The notes under the pieces: generated by a model
Told to the model about the DNA's origin: nothing
Seen by the model: only the letters and a program-made list of their open reading frames with translations
Database searches by the model: none
Part shown: positions 57,020-64,000 of the stretch, piece by piece
Layout: every line of letters begins with the position of its first letter
Numbering within the stretch: the stretch's first letter is position 1
Position numbers and translations under genes: made by a program
NCBI RefSeq assembly: GCF_902705545.1
Contig: NZ_CACSHH010000003.1
Location: 1-64,000, forward strand
Direction of reading: 5' to 3'
Source: Chlamydia sp. 17-3921
GTDB lineage: Bacteria; Chlamydiota; Chlamydiia; Chlamydiales; Chlamydiaceae
Length of the DNA: 64,000 nt

Positions 57020-59010
57020 GAAAGAATCCTTTGCAAAACCAAATCTGTAGTGAATCCGTTAATCTCTGCGACGTCACTTGGAGCAGCTGAACATCCGAAG
57101 CGATCCATAGCTATGGAGATTCCAGAAGATCCAATGTACTTATACCATCCTAAAGCTGACCCAGCTTCTATAGAAACACGTATCCCTAAATCTCCTCCAA
57201 GAATTTTTTCTTTATAATCAGCATCTTGTTTTTCAAATAATTCCCAACAAGGGAATGAAATAACTCGAACACTTTTATCTAAAAACTCTAATTCCTTTGC
57301 TACAGTTAAAGCTAAAGAAACCTCCGAACCAGTAGCGAATAAAGTATAATCCGGTTTTACTCCGGATTCTTTCATAAGAATATACGCCCCTCTTCCAACT
57401 CCCTCTCTAAAATGAAGATCGGTATGCATCAGTGTGGGGAGAGATTGACGAGATAAAACCAAAACTGTTGGACCATTATATCTCAAAGCTGCTAACCAAG
57501 CTCCTTTGATTTCATTTGCATCCGCAGGACGAATCACCTGCAAACCAGGAATTGCTCGTAAAGACATTAGTTGCTCGACAGGTTGGTGTGTCGGTCCATC
57601 CTCGCCCAGGAAAATAGAGTCATGAGTAAAGTGATAAATAACTGGTAATTTTGCAAGAGCTGCTAAACGAATCGCATTACGCATATAATCAGAGAAGACT
57701 AAGAAGGTGCCTCCAAAAGGCCGGAAAATTCGATGATAAGCTAAGCCATTCATAATAGCTCCCATACCAAATTCTCGAATGCCATACTTGATATTTCTTC
57801 CAGAGAAATCGTGACTATGTATAACACCAGCATCACGAATCAAAGTTCCATCAGAACTAGAAAGATCTGCAGATCCTCCAATCAAATAGGGTAAATATTG
57901 AGACAAAAGTTGAATGATTTTGTTAGATGCAGCTCTTCCAGCATTGGACTCTGGCATATCTACACTACGTAACAAAGTTTCCAAATCATTTGATAATTTA
58001 TGAGACGTGAGAGCGAGAAAGTCTTCATGCAATTGAGGAAACTGCTTAGACCAGACACGAAAATCATCCTGCCACTTCTCTTGAAGTTTTTTATCCTCTT
58101 GTATTTTTTGTGAAAAGAAATTTCTAACAGTAGGAGAAACATAAAATTTCTCTTCAGAAAGACACCAAAACTGTTTAGTTTGTAAAACACCTTCTACTCC
58201 CAAAGGAGAGCCATGAGCAGAAGAAGTTCCTTCCTTTGGAGAACCATGACCTATAACAGTGTGAGCTATTATCAATAAAGGTCGTTCTTGAGAGTTTTTT
58301 ATCTCAGAGAATACCTCCCTCATTTGAAAGAAGTCGTACCCATCAATTTCTCTAATATCCCAACCATAAGCTTCAAATCGTTTTCGGGTATCTTCAATAC
58401 TGACTTCACTCAAATTACCATCTAAAATAATGCTGTTATAATCATAGATAACAACAAGGTTATTCAAACACAAAGACCCAGCAAATCCACATGCTTCGTG
58501 GCTAACGCCTTCCATTATGCAGCCGTCTCCGGCAAGGCAGTATACCTTACTATCAAAAATTTTAAACTCCGGCCGATTAAATCTATCGGCGAGCATTTTA
58601 CCTGCTAGAGCCATTCCTACAGCATTACCAATACCTTGACCTAACGGTCCAGTCGTAGCTTCAACTCCATCAGTCTCTCCATATTCCGGATGACCTGGGG
58701 TTTTAGAAAATAACTGACGAAAATTTTGAATATCTTCTAAAGAGACATTAAATCCAGCAAGATGCAAACAGGCATATAACATAGCCGATCCATGTCCTGC
58801 AGACAGAACAAAACGATCTCTATTTATCCAATTTGGGTCTCTGGGGTTATGTTTGAGAACATGACTATATAAATATGCTGCCAACTCTGCACACCCCAGG
58901 GGAAGTCCTGGATGGCCAGAAGCAGCTTTTTGAATAGCTTCTATGCTAAGCTGTTTAATGGCTCCTGCAATTTTTTCTAAAAGATCTAAGTCTAGTTCTT
59001 TAGCAATCAT
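57013..59010 (-). CDS. tkt: transketolase
   Basis: Thiamine-diphosphate enzyme of the pentose phosphate pathway that moves two-carbon units. N-terminal TPP domain: GHGSAMLYACLHLAGF, GPLGQGIGNAVGMALAGK near residues 120, and the GDG...N motif GDGCIMEGVSHEACGFAGS through NLVVIYDYNSI. Middle domain: GIREFGMGAIMNGLAYH near 411 and THDSIFLGEDGPTHQPVEQL near 463. The length of 665 aa is normal. Its end overlaps convergent amn by 7 bases. Chlamydial annotations call it tktB. Confidence 0.96.
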   Translation of the reverse strand: MIAKELDLDLLEKIAGAIKQLSIEAIQKAASGHPGLPLGCAELAAYLYSHVLKHNPRDPNWINRDRFVLSAGHGSAMLYACLHLAGFNVSLEDIQNFRQLFSKTPGHPEYGETDGVEATTGPLGQGIGNAVGMALAGKMLADRFNRPEFKIFDSKVYCLAGDGCIMEGVSHEACGFAGSLCLNNLVVIYDYNSIILDGNLSEVSIEDTRKRFEAYGWDIREIDGYDFFQMREVFSEIKNSQERPLLIIAHTVIGHGSPKEGTSSAHGSPLGVEGVLQTKQFWCLSEEKFYVSPTVRNFFSQKIQEDKKLQEKWQDDFRVWSKQFPQLHEDFLALTSHKLSNDLETLLRSVDMPESNAGRAASNKIIQLLSQYLPYLIGGSADLSSSDGTLIRDAGVIHSHDFSGRNIKYGIREFGMGAIMNGLAYHRIFRPFGGTFLVFSDYMRNAIRLAALAKLPVIYHFTHDSIFLGEDGPTHQPVEQLMSLRAIPGLQVIRPADANEIKGAWLAALRYNGPTVLVLSRQSLPTLMHTDLHFREGVGRGAYILMKESGVKPDYTLFATGSEVSLALTVAKELEFLDKSVRVISFPCWELFEKQDADYKEKILGGDLGIRVSIEAGSALGWYKYIGSSGISIAMDRFGCSAAPSDVAEINGFTTDLVLQRILSQ

Positions 59011-59170
59011 ACTCTTAGTCTTAAAACCTGCTTAAAAAATATGCGATCATATGGTATCATCAACCAAAAAGCAAGCAACTCTTAATAGAAAGAAGGGCTA
59101 GGCGACATGTCTCGCTGTTTTCTATATCTAAACCGATCTGGAGTAGAGACAAAAAAAGCATTTTTTTATA

Positions 59171-61840
59171 ATGCAAGCATCCAAAAACCTTCATAATGCA
59201 CAATCTTTCCCTATGCTAAGCAATCTCCTTCGTTCTAAATTTCTCAATTTTTATGCTAATCGTCATCACACTATAGTTCCCTCTTCCCCAGTATTTCCTC
59301 ACCAGGATCCCTCGATTCTTTTTACTAATGCAGGCATGAATCAATTTAAAAATGTCTTTTTAAACAAAGAAATAGTTAATTACACCCGAGCAACAACCTC
59401 GCAAAAATGTATTCGTGCGGGAGGAAAACATAATGATTTAGAAAATGTTGGCCATACATCCCGACATCTTACGTTTTTTGAAATGTTGGGGAACTTTTCT
59501 TTTGGAGACTATTTTAAAACAGATGCAATTACTTTCGCTTGGGAAGCTTCTCTTTCTATCTTTAATTTTCCTCCAGAATCAATCTATGCTACTGTTCATG
59601 AAAAAGACGATGAGGCTTTTTCTCTTTGGGAACGTTATCTTCCTTCGGAACGTATTTTTCGATTAACAGACAAAGACAACTTCTGGAGCATGGCTGATAC
59701 AGGACCCTGTGGTTATTGTTCGGAACTTCTTTTCGATCGAGGGCCTAGTTTTGGATCTGCAAGGAATCCTTTTGAAGATACAGAAGGAGAGCGTTTTTTA
59801 GAGTATTGGAATCTAGTTTTCATGGAATTCAATCGCTCTGTTGAAGGAGATTTATTAGCTTTACCAAACAAGCATGTTGATACTGGTGCAGGATTAGAAA
59901 GACTTATTTCTATTATCTCTGGAACGAATACGGTTTTCGAAGTAGACGTGTTACGAGCCCTCATAACAAAAATAGAACAACTTAGCTCTCAAATTTATAA
60001 TCAAAACGCTTCACTAGGAGCAGCATTTCGTGTAATAGCAGATCATGTTCGCTCTTTATCCTTTGCCATTGCTGATGGTTTGTTACCAGGAAATACTGAG
60101 CGTGGATACGTATTAAGAAAAATTTTAAGAAGAGCTGTAAACTACGGCCGTCGTTTAGGATTTCATTCTCCATTTTTAGCAGAGGTAGTTCCGACTTTAG
60201 TAGATTCTATGGGAGATGCTTATCCCGAATTAAGACTTTCTTTGACACAGATTCAAGAAGTTGTTTCTGCTGAAGAAGAAAACTTCTTCAAGACTCTTAA
60301 TCGAGGAGGCAATCTCTTACAACAAGTTTTAAAAGCATCATCATCTTCTTCTCAGATTTCCGGAAGAGATGTTTTTAAATTAAAAGATACCTACGGTCTT
60401 CCTATAGATGAAATAGCCTTATTGGCAAAAGATTATAACTTTAGCATAGATATGGACACTTTCATCCACCTAGAGCACGAGGCTAAAGAACGTTCTAGAA
60501 AAAACTCTGTAAAAGCTCAAGAGATAACAAAACTAGTTTATGATCTTCTGCCCTTAAACCTTTCTTCGGAATTTATAGGGTATGAAGATCTTTCTTGCGA
60601 TACATTCATCGAAGCTATTGTTTCTAAAGATAGGGTTGTTTCGTCTCTTAAAGAAGGTGAAGAAGGTGCGCTTATCTTAAAATCTTCTCCCTTTTATGCA
60701 GAAAAGGGAGGTCAAATCGGAGATTCAGGGGAGATTTTTTCCGAAGAAGGATCTTTTGTTGTCTCTCACACAACAACACCTAAAGTAGGGCTTATAGTCC
60801 ATCATGGAATAATGTCTCAGGGTAAGCTTGAACAAACTTCTGCTGTCACTGCACAAGTAAATTGTGTTCGAAGAAAAAAAATAGCGAATAATCACACAGG
60901 CTGCCACTTATTGCATCAAGCTCTAGAACATGTTCTTGGAAGCCATATTCGCCAAGCAGGATCTTATGTCGATGATACAAAAATACGCCTAGACTTCACG
61001 CATCCAAAAACAATTGCTCCCGAAGACCTTACCGCAATAGAGTCCTTGGTTAACGATTCTATCCGAGAAAATCACCCAGTACAGGTACGGGAATCCCTGT
61101 ACTCGGATGTTATGAGTTCTTCAGAAATCAAACAATTTTTTGGAGATAAATATGGCGATACAGTTCGCATCGTCTCAGCAGGAAACTCTCATGAACTCTG
61201 TGGAGGGACTCACGCTAATGCTACTGGGGATCTTGGATATTTTCGTATTGTTAAAGAACACTCTGTAGCAACTGGAATTCGAAGAATAGAAGCTGTTTCC
61301 GGAGAAGAAGCAGAAGTCATAAGCCGCCAAGAAGGGAAACTTTTGGATGAGATTGCTCTGATATTACAAACTCCCAAGGATCAAGTTGTAGCTAAGCTTA
61401 CAAACACTTTAGAATACCGCAAAAAACAGGACAAGCTTATTTCTGACCTAGAGACAAAACTCATTAACTCGCAATTAGACAAACTCATGGGTCTTTGTCA
61501 ACATACTAACAACATTTCTTACTTCGTACATCATTTATCAGAGAACGAGAGTCATCGCTTACAACTATATGCCAACTACTTGCATCAAAGGATCCCTCAA
61601 AAGTGTATCTCTCTATGGATAACACAAAAAAATGGGAAATATATTGTCTTATCTCGAATCTCTGAAGATTTAATCAAACAAGGCTTGCAAGCGCAAGATC
61701 TTTTAAAAACAATTCTTTCTCCTTGTGGGGGACGTTGGGGAGGGAAGAAAGAATCAGCACAAGGTAGCGCATCCTCGCTTCCAGAAACAGCAGAATTAAA
61801 TAAAACCCTATGGCAATGGATTTCGACCCAATTAACTTAA
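59171..61840 (+). CDS. alaS: alanyl-tRNA synthetase
   Basis: Charges tRNA-Ala. The class II core has [49 protein letters not shown] and the DTGAGLERL motif near residues 236-244. The editing domain has [16 protein letters not shown] (Hx3H) near 577 and [12 protein letters not shown] (Cx3H) near 676; the C-terminal C-Ala region ends the chain. The next Met, at 59213 ([11 protein letters not shown]), aligns better with other AlaRS starts and gives 875 aa; neither start has a good ribosome-binding sequence. It overlaps mfd. Confidence 0.95.
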   Translation: MQASKNLHNAQSFPMLSNLLRSKFLNFYANRHHTIVPSSPVFPHQDPSILFTNAGMNQFKNVFLNKEIVNYTRATTSQKCIRAGGKHNDLENVGHTSRHLTFFEMLGNFSFGDYFKTDAITFAWEASLSIFNFPPESIYATVHEKDDEAFSLWERYLPSERIFRLTDKDNFWSMADTGPCGYCSELLFDRGPSFGSARNPFEDTEGERFLEYWNLVFMEFNRSVEGDLLALPNKHVDTGAGLERLISIISGTNTVFEVDVLRALITKIEQLSSQIYNQNASLGAAFRVIADHVRSLSFAIADGLLPGNTERGYVLRKILRRAVNYGRRLGFHSPFLAEVVPTLVDSMGDAYPELRLSLTQIQEVVSAEEENFFKTLNRGGNLLQQVLKASSSSSQISGRDVFKLKDTYGLPIDEIALLAKDYNFSIDMDTFIHLEHEAKERSRKNSVKAQEITKLVYDLLPLNLSSEFIGYEDLSCDTFIEAIVSKDRVVSSLKEGEEGALILKSSPFYAEKGGQIGDSGEIFSEEGSFVVSHTTTPKVGLIVHHGIMSQGKLEQTSAVTAQVNCVRRKKIANNHTGCHLLHQALEHVLGSHIRQAGSYVDDTKIRLDFTHPKTIAPEDLTAIESLVNDSIRENHPVQVRESLYSDVMSSSEIKQFFGDKYGDTVRIVSAGNSHELCGGTHANATGDLGYFRIVKEHSVATGIRRIEAVSGEEAEVISRQEGKLLDEIALILQTPKDQVVAKLTNTLEYRKKQDKLISDLETKLINSQLDKLMGLCQHTNNISYFVHHLSENESHRLQLYANYLHQRIPQKCISLWITQKNGKYIVLSRISEDLIKQGLQAQDLLKTILSPCGGRWGGKKESAQGSASSLPETAELNKTLWQWISTQLT

Positions 61841-64000
61841 AACTTTCCTTCACCCGAGAGTTATATCAAAATCCTGATCCCTATCTAATTGAAAATGTCC
61901 ATCAAGGAGCTCTTGCCTTTCTGGCAGCAAAGCTATTTCATGACAATAAAAAATCTATTGTTATGGTTTCGACTCCTGCACGTCTGGATGATCTTTTTGA
62001 AAACCTCTCAACATTTTTATATACTCCTCCCTTAGAGTTCCCTTCATCAGAAATAGACTTATCTCCCAAGCTAGTAAATATAGACGCCGTAGGGAAACGA
62101 GACCATCTTCTTTACACTATTCAAACACAGAAGGATCCTATATTTTGTGTTACCACACTAAAAGCTCTTCTTGAAAAAACACTCTCACCCAAAGAAACAA
62201 CAGAACATCATTTGGAATTTCGTGTTGGAGATGTTTTGGATCCAGAGACAGCTATAGAACTATGTAAAGACTTGGGATACACTCATGTAACTTTAGCAAG
62301 AGAAAAAGGAGAATTTGCTTATCGAGGAGGAATTATCGATATTTTTCCTTTATCAGCGATAGAGCCCTTCCGTATAGAATTTTGGGGAGAAAAGATTATT
62401 TCCCTACGTTCTTATAATCCTTCTGATCAGTTATCTACAGGAAAAACTACAAAAATTTCAATTTCTCCAGCAAATAAAGATACACGAACAGAGAAACTTT
62501 CTCACACGCTGCTTGATTATTTTAAAGAGCCTCCCCTATGCATTTTTGATGATCTTGAAGTATTAGAAAACGATTTTGCCGAAATTTCAGGAACATTAGC
62601 ATCTTTTCCCGAAAGATTTCTATCCATAGGAGATTTATTCAAACGAGTTTCCGAAACTCAAAAAATTTATTTTGCAGAAAAATACTTTCCCAATGTGCAG
62701 ACAAAGCAAAATAACTTTGTTGAAGTTCACGCTTTCAATCGACAAATTGAAGCTCGAAGACTCCCTCTTTCTCTGATCTATCCCGATATGATCTTAGAAG
62801 ACAGTAAAAATCCTTTACAAAATTTTCTTCAACGTCTTCAAGAATGTTTTTCGAGGAAAGATACTTCTCTAAAATTGGTAATCTATAGCTCAAAAACAAA
62901 ATCGCTAACAGAAGCTCGAGCTTTGATTCAACAACTAAATAATACTGAGACTGTAATCTATGAAAAAATAGGAAATTTTTATTCTAGCTTTGCTTTAGTT
63001 AGTGAAGGACTTGCCATTATTTCCTTATCAGAGTTCTCTTCAACAAAAATATTACGACGTCAAAAACAGAGAAATTATTTTTCTATAACAACAGAAGAAG
63101 TGTATGTTCCTACACCTGGAGAAACTGTAGTTCATCTACATAACGGCATTGGGAAATTTATAGGTGTAGAAAAAAAACCCAATCATCTCAATATTGAAAC
63201 AGATTATTTAGTCATAGAATATGCCGATCACGCGAGGTTATATGTTCCCTCAGATCAAGCCTATCTCATCTCTCGTTATGTTGGAGCTTCTGATAAAGCC
63301 CCCGATTTTCACAATCTTAATGGGTCCAAATGGAAACGTTCCCGAGAACTTACAGAAAAATCCTTAATAGCTTACGCAGAAAAACTCCTTCAAATTGAAG
63401 CACAACGCAATACAGTGTCTGCTTTTGTTCATCCTCCACACGGAGATGCTGTGATGAAATTTGCCTCAACATTTCCTTATGAAGAAACTCCTGATCAATT
63501 AAAAGCTATCAATCAAATTTATGAAGACATGATGTCTGATAAGCTTATGGATAGACTTATCTGTGGAGATGCAGGATTTGGAAAAACAGAAGTTATAATG
63601 CGAGCTGCAGTAAAGGCTGTCTGTGATGGTCATCGTCAAGTCATTGTTATGGTTCCGACAACGATTCTTGCGAATCAACACTATGAAACTTTTAAACACA
63701 GAATGACAGGATTGCCTATAAACATAGCTGTTCTGTCTCGTTTTTCGCAGACTAAAGAACAAAAAATCATATTTCAAGATATTTCCACAGGAAAAATTGA
63801 TATTCTTATAGGAACCCATAAACTCATTAATAAAAGTCTTGAATTTCATAACCCAGGATTACTAATTATCGATGAAGAGCAACGTTTTGGAGTAAAAATA
63901 AAAGATAGTTTAAAAGAGCGTTATCCAAATATTGATTGTTTAACAGTATCTGCCACTCCAATTCCCAGAACATTATACATGTCTTTAACAGGAGCTAGGG
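61816..64000 (+). CDS. mfd: transcription-repair coupling factor, N-terminal two thirds
   Basis: Removes RNA polymerase stalled at lesions and brings in UvrA. The frame is open from [20 protein letters not shown] to the right edge (728 codons; a family member is about 1100). Seen in order: the UvrB-like N-terminal module ([20 protein letters not shown] near residue 170), the CarD-like RNA polymerase-interaction region ([17 protein letters not shown] near 438), Walker [18 protein letters not shown] near 583, DEEQ at 686 and [15 protein letters not shown] near the edge. It starts inside alaS (25-base overlap); an in-frame ATG two codons earlier is also possible. Confidence 0.95.
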   Translation, partial: MDFDPINLKLSFTRELYQNPDPYLIENVHQGALAFLAAKLFHDNKKSIVMVSTPARLDDLFENLSTFLYTPPLEFPSSEIDLSPKLVNIDAVGKRDHLLYTIQTQKDPIFCVTTLKALLEKTLSPKETTEHHLEFRVGDVLDPETAIELCKDLGYTHVTLAREKGEFAYRGGIIDIFPLSAIEPFRIEFWGEKIISLRSYNPSDQLSTGKTTKISISPANKDTRTEKLSHTLLDYFKEPPLCIFDDLEVLENDFAEISGTLASFPERFLSIGDLFKRVSETQKIYFAEKYFPNVQTKQNNFVEVHAFNRQIEARRLPLSLIYPDMILEDSKNPLQNFLQRLQECFSRKDTSLKLVIYSSKTKSLTEARALIQQLNNTETVIYEKIGNFYSSFALVSEGLAIISLSEFSSTKILRRQKQRNYFSITTEEVYVPTPGETVVHLHNGIGKFIGVEKKPNHLNIETDYLVIEYADHARLYVPSDQAYLISRYVGASDKAPDFHNLNGSKWKRSRELTEKSLIAYAEKLLQIEAQRNTVSAFVHPPHGDAVMKFASTFPYEETPDQLKAINQIYEDMMSDKLMDRLICGDAGFGKTEVIMRAAVKAVCDGHRQVIVMVPTTILANQHYETFKHRMTGLPINIAVLSRFSQTKEQKIIFQDISTGKIDILIGTHKLINKSLEFHNPGLLIIDEEQRFGVKIKDSLKERYPNIDCLTVSATPIPRTLYMSLTGAR

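Noticed and set aside
63499-63849. 116-codon minus-strand frame near the right edge
   Set aside because: It is antisense to the helicase motifs of mfd, which fix the coding strand.

Overview
The window is a stretch of chlamydial chromosome: AT-rich and almost fully coding, with short intergenic gaps and a gene order that follows, from memory, the C. trachomatis block CT805 to CT748. Diagnostic genes are the fused glycyl-tRNA synthetase (glyQS), the fused murC-ddl, a third divergent GroEL, the second EF-P, the aasC-plsC-bioF2 cluster, and exported proteins of the CT795 type. The exact species cannot be fixed by reading; details such as three tandem CT795-like genes and an extra HAD phosphatase suggest a non-trachomatis (Chlamydophila-branch) genome. 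I see no insertion sequence, prophage, CRISPR array, rRNA operon or other sign of recent transfer.

Layout. 1-3.8 kb: the end of an unknown gene, then a leftward run tRNA-Gln, rplY, pth, rpsF, rpsR, rplI, ispE with a good promoter in front of rplY. 3.9-9.2 kb: glgA, pgsA, glyQS. 9.2-11.3 kb: four small exported proteins, three of them related to each other. 11.4-17.8 kb: dnaG, a small basic protein, mutS, uvrC. 17.8-21.2 kb: an Asp23-family protein, a membrane-GYF protein, rpsN, rpmJ, rpmH, rnpA and a thioredoxin-like protein that lacks one active-site cysteine. 21.5-28.2 kb: cysS, lysS, a CxxC thioredoxin, an unknown gene and priA. 28.2-31.7 kb: bioF2, aasC and plsC (fatty-acid activation and phospholipid acylation). 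31.8-35.1 kb: cysQ, an amino-acid dehydrogenase, ppa and a Nudix hydrolase. 35.1-41.6 kb: fabF, rsfS, HAD phosphatase, coiled-coil protein, mqnC, miaA and rsbV. 41.7-43.3 kb: an FtsQ/DivIB-like protein, cutA and a KH-domain RNA-binding protein. 43.4-52.3 kb: the leftward peptidoglycan/division cluster murF-mraY-murD-LysM-ftsW-murG-murC/ddl. 52.5-64 kb: tRNA-Cys, groEL3, a metallophosphoesterase, a small protein, efp, amn, tkt, alaS and the first two thirds of mfd.

How the genes work together. Three themes dominate: translation (four aminoacyl-tRNA synthetases, eight ribosomal proteins or factors, tRNA maturation by RnpA and MiaA), DNA repair and replication restart (mutS, uvrC, mfd, priA, dnaG), and envelope building (Mur enzymes, FtsW, the FtsQ-like protein, PlsC/AasC, PgsA, FabF). 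The division cluster as seen here has no ftsZ or ftsA, as expected for Chlamydia.

No wholly new multi-gene system is evident. The points most worth a second look are the tandem degenerate thioredoxin-like secreted proteins, the WNGPC thioredoxin paired with a WCIWC relative, the KH protein with a Cys/His tail, the catalytically degenerate GroEL3, the BioF-like enzyme inside a phospholipid operon, and a recurring pattern of convergent genes whose coding ends overlap.
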